35,441 bases of DNA from Rhodoferax sp. (lineage in GTDB: Bacteria > Pseudomonadota > Gammaproteobacteria > Burkholderiales > Burkholderiaceae_C): positions 1 through 35,441 of the forward strand of contig JARLJI010000020.1 of the NCBI GenBank assembly GCA_031291295.1. The letters are read 5' to 3'. Shown here piece after piece: positions 8,302 through 15,946 of this stretch. The position numbers and the translations under genes are program-made. The notes beneath the pieces are model-generated. The model was not told the DNA's origin and searched no databases. It was given only the letters and a program-made list of their open reading frames with translations. The stretch's first letter is position 1. Each line of letters begins with the position of its first letter.

Positions 8302-9174
8302 GTGATCACCATCCTCTTCGACGGCATTGCCTACGGCATGCTGCTGTTCGTGCTCGCCGTCGGCCTGGCCGTGACGCTGGGCCTGATGAACTTCATCAAC
8401 CTGGCGCACGGCGCCTTCGCCATGGCCGGTGGCTACCTCACGGTGCTGCTGATGCAGCGCCTGGGCGTGCCGTTCCTTTGGTGCCTGCCGCTGGTGTTCC
8501 TGCTGGTCGGGCTGCTCGGCGCGCTGCTGGAGCGCACGCTGTACCGCCCGATGTACAGCAAGCCGCACCTCGACCAGGTGCTGTTCTCCATCGGACTGGC
8601 CTTCATGGCGGTGGCGGCGGTCGACTACTTCATGGGCTCGAGCCAGCAGAACGTGCAGTTGCCCCCATGGCTGAGCGGGCGCACCGAGATCGGCCACGGC
8701 GCCTGGACGCTGGGCATGGGGCATTACCGCCTGTTCATCATCGCGCTGTGCGCGGCGCTCACCGTGGTGCTGCAGCTGCTGCTGTCGCGCACACGCTTCG
8801 GCAGCCGCCTGCGTGCGGCCGTCGATGACCCGCGCGTGGCCGCGGGACTGGGCATCAACGTCAACGTGGTGTTCCTGCTGACGTTCGCGGTGGGCTCCGG
8901 GCTGGCCGGCCTGGGCGGTGCGCTGGGCGCCGAAATCCTGGGGCTGGATCCGACCTTTCCGCTCAAGTACATGATCTACTTCCTGATTGTCGTGTCGGTC
9001 GGCGGCACCTCGTCCATCACCGGGCCGCTGCTGGCCGCGCTGCTGCTGGGCATTGCCGACGTGAGCGGCAAGTACTTCATTCCCAAACTGGGCGCCTTCA
9101 TCGTCTACACGCTCATGATCCTGATCCTGATGTGGCGCCCCGAAGGCCTGTTCACGCGCAAGGGAGGCAAGTGA
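8302..9174 (+). CDS. ABC transporter permease, LivH family
   Basis: 290 residues, GTG start at 8302, protein MITILFDGIAYGMLLFVLAVGLAV. It has the LivH features LMNFINLAHGAFAMAGGYL near the N-terminus and VVSVGGTSSITGPLLAALLLG near the C-terminus, with eight or so hydrophobic helices. It forms one half of the inner-membrane channel together with the following LivM. The 47-base gap to the preceding gene holds no obvious ribosome site. The stop overlaps the start of livM (TGATG at 9172-9176), so translation of the pair is probably coupled. Confidence 0.87.
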   Translation: MITILFDGIAYGMLLFVLAVGLAVTLGLMNFINLAHGAFAMAGGYLTVLLMQRLGVPFLWCLPLVFLLVGLLGALLERTLYRPMYSKPHLDQVLFSIGLAFMAVAAVDYFMGSSQQNVQLPPWLSGRTEIGHGAWTLGMGHYRLFIIALCAALTVVLQLLLSRTRFGSRLRAAVDDPRVAAGLGINVNVVFLLTFAVGSGLAGLGGALGAEILGLDPTFPLKYMIYFLIVVSVGGTSSITGPLLAALLLGIADVSGKYFIPKLGAFIVYTLMILILMWRPEGLFTRKGGK

Positions 9175-10172
9175 TGCCGCCCCTGTCACCCCTGTCACCC
9201 CTATCACCTCGCAATGCCCGCGCCGAGTTGCTGCAACTGTCGCGCTGGCGGGCGTGGGAGCCGCTGGTGTGGCTGCTGGCGTTTGCCGCGCCGTGGCTGC
9301 TGCCCAGCCAGGCGCTGATGATCAACGAGATCACCATCGTGGCGCTGTTCGCCGTCTCGCTGGATTTGATCCTGGGCTACACCGGCATCGTCTCGCTCGG
9401 CCACGCGGCGTTCTTCGGCTTCGGCGCCTATGCGGGTGCGCTGTTCGCCAAGCTCGTCATGCCCGACCCCATTGTTGGCTTGCTGGTGGCGATGGCGCTG
9501 TCGGCGCTGTTGGGCGCGCTGTGCAGCGTCACCATCCTGCGCGGCACCGACCTGACCCGCCTGATGGTGACGTTGGGCATGGCCCTGATCCTGTTGGAGC
9601 TCGCCAACAAGCTGGACTGGCTCACCGGCGGCGCCGACGGCCTGCAGGGCGTGATCCTCGGCCCGGTGCTGGGCCGGTTTGAATTCGACCTGAGCGGGCG
9701 CACCGCGGCCTGGTATTCGCTGTCGGTGCTGCTGCTGCTGTTCCTGGTGCTGCGCCGGCTCGTCAACTCGCCGTTCGGTGCCACGCTCAAGGCCATTCAC
9801 GACAACCGCCTGCGCGCCATGGCCATCGGCATTCCTGTGCGCTCGCGCCTGGTGGTGATCTACACCGTGGCCGCCGGCGTGGCCGGTGCCGCGGGCGCCC
9901 TGCTGGCACAGACCACGGGCTTTGCCTCGCTCGACGTGCTGGCCTTCGACCGCTCGGCCGATGTGCTGCTGATGCTGGTGATCGGCGGGGTCGGCTGGCT
10001 GTACGGCGGCATCGCCGGCGCCATCGTGTTCAAGCTGCTGCAGGACAACCTGTCCTCCATCACGCCGCAGTACTGGATGTTCTGGATTGGCCTGATCCTG
10101 GTGCTGCTGGTGCGCGTCGGGCGCGAGCGTTTGCTGCGGCCGTGGACCTGGTGGCGAAGGAGTGGCGCATGA
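9174..10172 (+). CDS. ABC transporter permease, LivM family
   Basis: 332 residues from ATG 9174, preceded by AGGGAGG (9161-9167) inside the end of livH. Typical LivM core: LDLILGYTGIVSLGHAAFFGFGAYAGA, a polytopic membrane domain and VIGGVGWLYGGIAGAI. The extreme N-terminus (PPLSPLSPLSP) is encoded by three tandem 9-base units and is not part of the family core. It pairs with LivH to form the channel. Its stop overlaps the next gene's start by the ATGA arrangement at 10169-10172. Confidence 0.87.
   Translation: MPPLSPLSPLSPRNARAELLQLSRWRAWEPLVWLLAFAAPWLLPSQALMINEITIVALFAVSLDLILGYTGIVSLGHAAFFGFGAYAGALFAKLVMPDPIVGLLVAMALSALLGALCSVTILRGTDLTRLMVTLGMALILLELANKLDWLTGGADGLQGVILGPVLGRFEFDLSGRTAAWYSLSVLLLLFLVLRRLVNSPFGATLKAIHDNRLRAMAIGIPVRSRLVVIYTVAAGVAGAAGALLAQTTGFASLDVLAFDRSADVLLMLVIGGVGWLYGGIAGAIVFKLLQDNLSSITPQYWMFWIGLILVLLVRVGRERLLRPWTWWRRSGA
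9180..9206 (+). repeat. Three tandem 9-base units at the start of livM
   Basis: CCCCTGTCA, CCCCTGTCA and CCCCTATCA follow each other directly and encode repeated Pro-Leu-Ser. The unit length keeps the frame, so copy-number change would only lengthen or shorten the cytosolic tail. Confidence 0.8.
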
Positions 10173-11038
10173 GCGCAGTGGTGAAAGCTGAACAACCCGA
10201 TGTCGTGCTGTCGGCCCAGGGCCTGGTCAAGCGCTTCGGCGGCATCACGGCCACCAGCAACGTCACTTTGAGTCTGCACCGCGGCGCGCGCCATGCGCTG
10301 ATCGGCCCGAACGGCGCCGGCAAGACGACGCTGATCAACCTGCTCACAGGCGTGCTGCAGCCGTCCGAGGGGCGCATCGTGCTGGAGGGGCAAGACATCA
10401 CCCAGCTGGCGCCGCACCAGCGCGTGCGCCGTGGCCTGGTGCGCACCTTCCAGATCAATCAGCTGTTCGACTCCATGACGCCGCTGCAAACCCTGGCGCT
10501 CGTGATCTCTCAACAAAAAGGACTGGGAGCCCAATGGTGGCGTGCGCTTGGTGCTAGTAAAGATGTAGCAGAGCAGGCCCAGAGCTTGCTCGAACAATTT
10601 CACCTCGCCGACGTGCAGAAGCAGCCCACGCAGGTGCTGGCCTATGGCAAACGGCGCCTGCTGGAGATTGCCATTGCGCTGGCCTGCGAGCCGCGTGTGC
10701 TGCTGCTCGATGAGCCCGTGGCGGGCGTGCCGGCCGGCGAGCGCGAGGAACTGCTGCAGACCGTGGCGGCGCTGCCCTTTGACGTGTCGGTGCTGCTGAT
10801 CGAACACGACATGGACCTGGTCTTCAGCTTTGCCAGCCGCATGACGGTGCTGGTCAACGGCGCGGTGCTGACCGAGGGCGACCCCGGGCAGATTGCCAAC
10901 GACCCGCGGGTCAAGGCCGTGTACCTGGGGCATGGGGAGGAGGCGAGCGCCGCCGGGCCGTCCCAAGGCGCGAGGGCCCCCACGGGGGGCAGTGCAGTAC
11001 ACGAAGTGACAAGCGTGGGGGCTCATCGACATGCCTGA
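10169..11038 (+). CDS. ABC transporter ATP-binding protein, LivG family
   Basis: 289 residues from ATG 10169 (AAGGAG 10157-10162). Walker A GPNGAGKTT (46-54), a degenerate signature region LAYGKRRLLEIAIAL, Walker B VLLLDEPVAG and switch LIEHDMDLVFSFA define the LivG ATPase. Two parts look foreign. Around 10514-10570 the helical subdomain (QQKGLGAQWWRALGASKDV) is encoded by a stretch resembling the interspersed ATAGC repeat in reverse orientation. The tail after VYLGHGEE, about 32 residues, is encoded by a GC-rich repeat containing a 9-bp perfect stem. The core motifs are intact, so the protein should be functional. It overlaps livF by eight bases. Confidence 0.87.
   Translation: MSAVVKAEQPDVVLSAQGLVKRFGGITATSNVTLSLHRGARHALIGPNGAGKTTLINLLTGVLQPSEGRIVLEGQDITQLAPHQRVRRGLVRTFQINQLFDSMTPLQTLALVISQQKGLGAQWWRALGASKDVAEQAQSLLEQFHLADVQKQPTQVLAYGKRRLLEIAIALACEPRVLLLDEPVAGVPAGEREELLQTVAALPFDVSVLLIEHDMDLVFSFASRMTVLVNGAVLTEGDPGQIANDPRVKAVYLGHGEEASAAGPSQGARAPTGGSAVHEVTSVGAHRHA
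10514..10570 (-). repeat. Degenerate ATAGC-type interspersed repeat inside livG
   Basis: Read on the minus strand it runs from GCTACATCTTTACTAGCACC to AGTCCTTTTT. It parallels the copies at 231, 13763 and 35245: GCTAC end, A/T-rich piece, TAGC, variable centre, GGGCT, then T-rich end. Codons through it are less GC3-rich than flanking livG. The resemblance is by eye and could be partly chance. Confidence 0.4.
10950..11024 (+). repeat. GC-rich palindromic repeat forming the livG 3' end
   Basis: GCCCCCACG (10976-10984) pairs perfectly with CGTGGGGGC (11014-11022). The surrounding text (GCCGGGCCGTCCCAAGGCGC ... AGTACACGAAGTGACAAGCG) matches, as I recall it, a common intergenic repeat of Comamonadaceae. 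Here it is read through as the last part of livG, and its G-run lies about nine bases before the livF start, where a ribosome site is expected. Confidence 0.65.
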
Positions 11039-11759
11039 GCTGCTCAAGGTAGAAAACCTGAGCGCCGGCTATGGCGAAGCCGTGGTGCTGCAAAACGTGT
11101 CGCTGACGCTGGACGAAGGCCACACGCTGGCGCTGCTGGGCCGCAACGGCACCGGCAAGACCACCCTGATCAACACCCTGGCCGGCGCCACACGCCAGCA
11201 TGGCGGCAGCATCCTGTTGGGCAACGTCGCCTTGCACCCACTGGCGTCGTACCGGCGTGCGGCCGCGGGCATCGGCTGGGTGCCGCAGGAGCGCAACATC
11301 TTCAAGTCGCTCACGGTGCATGAGAACCTGACGGCGGTGGAGCGGCCCGGGCAGGCCGGCTCGAATTCCAGTCCCTGGACGCCCGCGCGCGTGTACGAGA
11401 TGTTCCCGCGCCTGGCCGAGCGCAAGACCAACCTGGGCACGCAGCTGTCGGGCGGCGAGCAGCAAATGCTGGCCGTGGGCCGCGCACTGGTGCTGAACCC
11501 GCGGCTGCTGCTGCTCGACGAACCGCTCGAAGGGCTGGCGCCGATCATCGTGGAAGAGCTGCTGCATGCGATCCGGCGCATCACGCGCGACGAGGGCTTG
11601 TCGGCCATCATCGTCGAGCAGCATCCGCAGGCCATCCTGGCGATTTCCGACCGCGCCGTGGTACTGGACCGTGGCACGGTCGTGCACGCGGGGATGGCGC
11701 AGGAGCTGCGCGAGCGGCCCGAGTTGCTCGATAAGCTGCTGGGCGTGGCGCGCGCCTGA
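11031..11759 (+). CDS. ABC transporter ATP-binding protein, LivF family
   Basis: 242 residues from ATG 11031, inside the last codons of livG. Walker A GRNGTGKTT, signature LSGGEQQMLAVGRAL, Walker B LLLLDEPLEGLAP and the H-loop VEQHPQAIL are all present; the LivF-type VPQERNIFKSLTVHENL follows the Q-loop. With LivG it forms the ATPase pair that powers the importer. The only purine-rich stretch upstream is the GTGGGGG of the repeat in the livG tail, so its translation may depend on that element or on coupling to livG. Confidence 0.88.
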   Translation: MPELLKVENLSAGYGEAVVLQNVSLTLDEGHTLALLGRNGTGKTTLINTLAGATRQHGGSILLGNVALHPLASYRRAAAGIGWVPQERNIFKSLTVHENLTAVERPGQAGSNSSPWTPARVYEMFPRLAERKTNLGTQLSGGEQQMLAVGRALVLNPRLLLLDEPLEGLAPIIVEELLHAIRRITRDEGLSAIIVEQHPQAILAISDRAVVLDRGTVVHAGMAQELRERPELLDKLLGVARA

Positions 11760-11845
11760 GGGCGGTGCCAGTACCATCGCAGCATAGGTATGACAGTTGC
11801 CTGGGCCCCGGTCACCCGGGCGCGGGTTGAAAAGGATCCGAAAAC

Positions 11846-12829
11846 ATGAAACGACGCCACATCCTCCAGAGCACTGCGGCAGCGCTGGCAGCCTCAGCCC
11901 TGGGTCCCGGCCTGGCCCGCGCCGACAACTGGCCCGCCAGGCCCATCAAAATCATCGTACCGTTCGGCCCCGGCGGCGAGGCCGACGTGACGGCCCGCAT
12001 TGTGGCCAAAAAACTCGGCGAGCAGCTGCATCAAAGCGTGATCATCGAAAACCGGCCCGGGGCGGGTGGTGTGGTGGCGGGTGAACTGGTGGCGCGGGCC
12101 GCGCCCGACGGCTACACCCTGCTGCTCATGAGCAACGGCACGGCGGTGAGCGAGGGGCTGTTCAAGCACCTGCCGTTCGATCCGCAAAAGGACTTCGCTC
12201 CAATCTCGACGCTCGGCTTTTTCGACCTCGTGATCGTTGTACCCGAAAACTCGCGCTTCAAGACGCTGGCGGACCTGCTGGCCTATGCCCGGGCAAATCC
12301 CGACGAGCTCAACCTGGGCACCATCAATATTGGCAGCACGCAGAACCTGGCCGCACAACTGTTCAAGACCACGGCCGGTATCCATATGCAGATCGTTCCC
12401 TTCAATGGCAACGGCGCAGTCCTCACGGGGCTGCGCAGCGGCCAGATCGACGCCGCGGTGGCAGGGCTGAGCTCAATGATGTCGCAGATCCGCGCCGGTG
12501 CCGTGCGCGCTTTGGCCGTGATGGGCGAGAAGCGCTCACCGGACCTGCCCCAAGTGCCCACTGTGCGTGAAAGTGGCGGCGCGCTGACCCGCTTCAACGT
12601 TGCCTCGTGGAACGCGCTGGCCGCGCCCGCCAAAACGCCGCCTGCTGTGCTGCAGCGGCTGAACCACGAGGTCGTCGTCGCACTGCAGGCGCCCGATGTG
12701 GCGCGCAGCCTGACCCAGATCAACGTCCAGCCCCGGCCCGGCACGCCGGCGCAGCTGGCCGACCTGCTCGGCAGCGAGATCCGGCGCTGGGGCGCTGTGA
12801 TCAAGAGCGCCGGCATTCCCCTGCAATAG
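11846..12829 (+). CDS. Bug/TctC-type tripartite tricarboxylate transporter receptor
   Basis: 327 residues from ATG 11846 (AAGGA 11831-11835). The N-terminus MKRRHILQSTAAALAAS looks Tat-like (twin arginine), with processing near ARA-DNW. The mature part has the Bug pattern: WPARPIKIIVPFGPGGEADVTAR, VIIENRPGAGGVVAGELVA, APDGYTLLLMSNG and LPFDPQKDFAPI. Such receptors bind carboxylates in the periplasm. No TctA/TctB membrane genes are present, so it is an orphan receptor like most of its large family in Burkholderiales. It lies between the ABC importer and a DUF1932-type dehydrogenase, probably cotranscribed with the latter (27 bases apart). Confidence 0.87.
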   Translation: MKRRHILQSTAAALAASALGPGLARADNWPARPIKIIVPFGPGGEADVTARIVAKKLGEQLHQSVIIENRPGAGGVVAGELVARAAPDGYTLLLMSNGTAVSEGLFKHLPFDPQKDFAPISTLGFFDLVIVVPENSRFKTLADLLAYARANPDELNLGTINIGSTQNLAAQLFKTTAGIHMQIVPFNGNGAVLTGLRSGQIDAAVAGLSSMMSQIRAGAVRALAVMGEKRSPDLPQVPTVRESGGALTRFNVASWNALAAPAKTPPAVLQRLNHEVVVALQAPDVARSLTQINVQPRPGTPAQLADLLGSEIRRWGAVIKSAGIPLQ

Positions 12830-12856
12830 TCGCGTCAACGTGGAGAGAACCGTCCC

Positions 12857-13765
12857 ATGGAACTGCAGCACATCGGCCTGATCGGCTATGGCGAAGTCGG
12901 CAAAACGTTTTCGGCGGGCCTGAAAGACAAGCCCGGCGTGGCAGGCACGGGCGCCTGGGACCTCAAGTTCGCCGCTGCGGCGACGCAAGGCCCCGAGCGC
13001 GCGCATGCGGCGCAGGCCGGTGTCACGGCGCACGACTCGATGCGCGCGCTGTGCGCGGCGAGCGACCTCATCATCTCCGCCGTGACGGCCTCCAATACCC
13101 TGGCGGTGGCGCAGGAGGCCGCGCAGCACATTCGCCCGGGCACCCTGTTTCTGGATCTCAACTCGGCCTCGCCCGGGACCAAGGAGCAGTGCGCCGCGCT
13201 GATCGACGCCCGCGGAGCGCACTACGTCGAGGCCGGTGTTATGACCTCGGTGCCGCCCTATGGCATCCGGGTGCCGATGCTGCTGGGCGGCGCGCAAGCC
13301 GCGGCCCTGGCCGGCGTGCTCACCGCTTGGGGCATGGACGCCAAGGCCGTGAGCGAGCGGCTCGGCGTGGCCAGCGCCATCAAGATGTGCCGCAGCGTGA
13401 TGATCAAGGGGCTGGAGGCGCTGGTGATCGAGAGCTACACCACCGCGCGCGCCTATGGCGTGGAAGATCATGTGCTGCCGACCCTAGCCGAAACCTTCCC
13501 CAGCATCGACTGGCCACAGACCGGCGCCTATTTCTTCAGCCGCGTGGTGCAGCACGGCCAGCGCCGCGCCGAGGAAATGCGCGAGTCGGCCAACACCGTG
13601 CGCGAGGCGGGCTTAGCGCCTTTGATGACGGCCGCGATTGCCGACAAGCAGCAGTGGGTGGCCGACCAGGCGCGCGCAGGCGTGTTCGCGGGCATCGCGA
13701 AGGACGCGCGCTGGCAGGACTATGCGGACCGGCTGATCGCGGCACGAGAGCCGTCGTCGCTATAA
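12857..13765 (+). CDS. NAD(P)-dependent oxidoreductase with DUF1932 C-terminal domain
   Basis: 302 residues from ATG 12857. The N-terminal Rossmann fold opens IGLIGYGEVGKTF (G10-x-G12-x2-G15). The middle resembles 3-hydroxyisobutyrate/6-phosphogluconate dehydrogenases (TLFLDLNSASPGTKEQC), and the C-terminal helical part fits DUF1932 (PF09130): IKMCRSVMIKGLEALVIESY, whose Lys is the likely catalytic residue. It would oxidise or reduce a beta- or alpha-hydroxy acid. The substrate is unknown; position next to a carboxylate receptor and the lig genes suggests a side product or analogue of the pathway. The stop codon at 13763 coincides with the edge of an interspersed repeat. Confidence 0.75.
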   Translation: MELQHIGLIGYGEVGKTFSAGLKDKPGVAGTGAWDLKFAAAATQGPERAHAAQAGVTAHDSMRALCAASDLIISAVTASNTLAVAQEAAQHIRPGTLFLDLNSASPGTKEQCAALIDARGAHYVEAGVMTSVPPYGIRVPMLLGGAQAAALAGVLTAWGMDAKAVSERLGVASAIKMCRSVMIKGLEALVIESYTTARAYGVEDHVLPTLAETFPSIDWPQTGAYFFSRVVQHGQRRAEEMRESANTVREAGLAPLMTAAIADKQQWVADQARAGVFAGIAKDARWQDYADRLIAAREPSSL

Positions 13766-13815
13766 AAAAAATAGCTGCTTGTGGAGACCCAGTATGGGCT
13801 AGAGGTACTTTTCAT
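13763..13815. repeat. Interspersed ATAGC/GGGCTAGAG repeat, copy 2
   Basis: AAAATAGCTGCTTGTGG ... TATGGGCTAGAGGTACTTTT fills most of the 72 bases between two convergent genes. The A-rich start and T-rich end with partly complementary arms could terminate transcription from either side. Confidence 0.65.
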
Positions 13816-13837
13816 GTAGATTTCTGCGCGCGGCGGA

Positions 13838-14779
13838 TCAGACCGGCGAGAGCACTGGCCGGCCCGCAAAGTGCGCCTGCATGTTCGCGAGGAAGCGCGT
13901 GATCGTCGCCTGCACCGCCTCGGGCGAGCGCCCCGCAACGTGCGGCGTGAGCACGATGTTGGGCAGCGTGATGAGTTCTTCGGGCCGGCGCGGCTCGCTC
14001 TCATAGACGTCGATGCCGGCCGCGCCGAGCCGGCGCTCGCGCAGCACCCGCGCCAGCGCCTGCGTGTCGACCACGCTGCCGCGTGCGATGTTCACCAGCG
14101 CCCCCTGCGGGCCGATGGCCTCCAGCACCGCCTCGTTCACCAGGTGCCGCGTGCCGGCGCCGCCGGGCGTGGCCACGACCAGGAAGTCGCACCAGCGCGC
14201 CAGCGCCAGCGGGCTGTCGAACCAGGCGTGCGCCGCGTTGACCCGGCGGTGGCGGCTGTGGTAGCCCACCGTCATGTCGAAGCCGCCGGCGCGCCGCGCG
14301 ATCTTTTGTCCGATCAACCCGTAGCCCAGGATGCCGATCCGCTTGCCCGAGACCGAGGGCGCGTAGTCGGGGATCTGGTCGCGCCACACGCCATCGCGGC
14401 AGGCGCGGTCCAACTGCACAATGCCGCGCACGGCTGTGATCAGCAGGCCGAAGGCATGGTCGGCCACGCAATCGTCGTTGGTGCCGGCGCCGTTCGCCAC
14501 CACGATGCCGCGCGCTCGTGCGGCCGCCACGTCAATCTGCTCGTAGCCCGCGCCGAGCGCGCAGACCAGCTCCAGCGCGGGCAGGGCAGCGATCTCGGCG
14601 CCCGTGAGGCCGATCGGGCCGATGGTCAGCACGGCCCGCACGCGCATGCCGTGGGCCGCGATGGCCTGTGCGCGCAGCGCGGCATCCGGCGCATGGATCA
14701 CGTCATAGGCAGCGGCGATCTGCGCGAGGTACGGCGGTGGCAGCGGACACAGGACCAGCAAAGGGATGGTGGAAGTCAT
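13838..14779 (-). CDS. D-isomer-specific 2-hydroxyacid dehydrogenase
   Basis: 313 residues, ATG 14779. N-terminal part of the substrate domain has LELVCALGAGYEQIDVAAA. The NAD-binding domain has GILGYGLIGQKIARR (Rossmann glycine motif), and the catalytic set is visible as Arg in LVNIARGSVVD, Glu in ESEPRRPEEL and His in LTPHVAGRS. It reduces 2-keto acids to D-2-hydroxy acids, or the reverse, with NAD(P)H. It is six bases downstream of a LysR gene on the same strand, hence probably in one transcript with it. A role on pyruvate-, glyoxylate- or pathway-derived keto acids is possible but not shown. Confidence 0.85.
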   Translation of the reverse strand: MTSTIPLLVLCPLPPPYLAQIAAAYDVIHAPDAALRAQAIAAHGMRVRAVLTIGPIGLTGAEIAALPALELVCALGAGYEQIDVAAARARGIVVANGAGTNDDCVADHAFGLLITAVRGIVQLDRACRDGVWRDQIPDYAPSVSGKRIGILGYGLIGQKIARRAGGFDMTVGYHSRHRRVNAAHAWFDSPLALARWCDFLVVATPGGAGTRHLVNEAVLEAIGPQGALVNIARGSVVDTQALARVLRERRLGAAGIDVYESEPRRPEELITLPNIVLTPHVAGRSPEAVQATITRFLANMQAHFAGRPVLSPV

Positions 14780-14785
14780 GGTGAC

Positions 14786-15694
14786 TCAAGTGGTGGTGAA
14801 GACGGTGCCAAGGGTCTCGCGAATCAGCGCCAGCATGGCCTGCTGGGTGAGCGTGGCAGGACGCAGCGAGCTGACCGCGAGCGACAGCTCGCTGCGCAGC
14901 GACGGCGTCTGGATCGGCCGCGTGATGTAGTTTGATGTCTTGCCCGAGGTGGCCACGGCGTTCATGGACAGCACGGCGCTGCCGGCGCCATCGGCCACCA
15001 GGTCGAGGATCGCGGGCACGCCGTCGATCTCCAGCGCGATCTGTGGCCGGCAGCCGAGTCGCGCCAGTTCGGACTCGACCAGCATGCGCATGGCGTTGGG
15101 CCGGGTCGGGATGACGAGCGGGATCGCCGCCAGCTCGCGCAGCGTGATCGAGGCTGCACGGGCGCGGCGCGATGCTGGCGCCCGGCGCTGCACCAGAAAC
15201 AGCTCCTCCTGCAGCACCGCCGTGACCTCGACGCCCGGCGTCGGCAGGGTGTTGTACAGCAGCGCAATGTCGAGCCGTCCCGTGACCAGCGCTTCGCGCA
15301 GTGACACCGACAGGCCTTCGCTGATCGACAGTGCGGCGTCAGGCAACTGCGAGCGCGCAGCGCGTGTGAGCGGCACCGTGAGCACCTTGGCGATGCTCGG
15401 CGGCAGGCCCAGCGCGACCCGACCGGCCAGCGCGCCGTGCACCCGACCCAGTTCCTCGCGCGCGCGCTCGACCTGGTGCAGGATGCCGCGCCCGTGCTCC
15501 AGCAGCAGCTTGCCGGCCTCGGTCGGGCTGGCGCCGCGCCCGTTGCGCGTCAGCAGGTTTTGCCGCAGCTCGACCTCGAGCAGCCGCACCTGGCGACTCA
15601 GCGCCGGCTGCGCGACGCCCAGCACGACGGAGGCGCGCGTGAAGCTGCCGAGCTCGGCGACCCGCACGAAATACTCGATCTGTTTTAAATCCAT
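14786..15694 (-). CDS. LysR family regulator, divergent from the lig operon
   Basis: 302 residues from ATG 15694 (MDLKQIEYFVRVAELGSFT); longer upstream frames add about 66 residues with no family match. The N-terminal helix-turn-helix is FTRASVVLGVAQPALSRQVRLLE, followed by the linker helix and a periplasmic-binding-protein-like effector domain with RVALGLPPSIAKVLTVPL. It resembles the CynR/CatM-type LysR proteins. It is divergent from ligJ across a 252-base gap with a 22-base dyad at 15718-15739. This is the expected arrangement for a LysR activator of the lig/pmd operon, whose effector would be a pathway intermediate. That link is inference. Confidence 0.84.
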   Translation of the reverse strand: MDLKQIEYFVRVAELGSFTRASVVLGVAQPALSRQVRLLEVELRQNLLTRNGRGASPTEAGKLLLEHGRGILHQVERAREELGRVHGALAGRVALGLPPSIAKVLTVPLTRAARSQLPDAALSISEGLSVSLREALVTGRLDIALLYNTLPTPGVEVTAVLQEELFLVQRRAPASRRARAASITLRELAAIPLVIPTRPNAMRMLVESELARLGCRPQIALEIDGVPAILDLVADGAGSAVLSMNAVATSGKTSNYITRPIQTPSLRSELSLAVSSLRPATLTQQAMLALIRETLGTVFTTT

Positions 15695-15717
15695 AGGAAA
15701 CGTTGGTTGAATAATCC

Positions 15718-15739
15718 TCATTCGGCCATGCCCGAATGA
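15718..15739. promoter_or_regulatory. Perfect dyad in the lysR/ligJ divergent region
   Basis: TCATTCGG (15718-15725) and CCGAATGA (15732-15739) separated by six bases. It starts 24 bases upstream of the lysR start, a usual place for a LysR autoregulatory site. A half-site CATTCGG recurs at 15858-15864, closer to ligJ and about 30 bases ahead of a -10-like TATATT (15897-15902). No good -35 is visible, as expected for an activated promoter. A fragment ATAGCTGCT of the interspersed repeat follows the dyad at 15742. Confidence 0.55.
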
Positions 15740-15946
15740 TATAGCTGCTAGTGACGCCGTCCCCTTCATTTTTGGCGCCCGCGCGATCACAATCGAGCGC
15801 ATGACAACGCCGCTTGCGCAATGCCGGGCGGCGGAAAGGGGAACGCGGGGATGCGGCCATTCGGCTGTTGGCCTCGCAGGGACCCCCCGCAAGCGCTATA
15901 TTGATTTTCTGCTTCAACGATCCAACGACACGGGAAGGACGCGACC

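Noticed and set aside
12607..13902. Plus-strand open frame of about 430 codons overlapping the Bug receptor and DUF1932 genes
   Set aside because: Arg/Gly/Ala-rich shadow in another frame; both overlapped genes are well supported.
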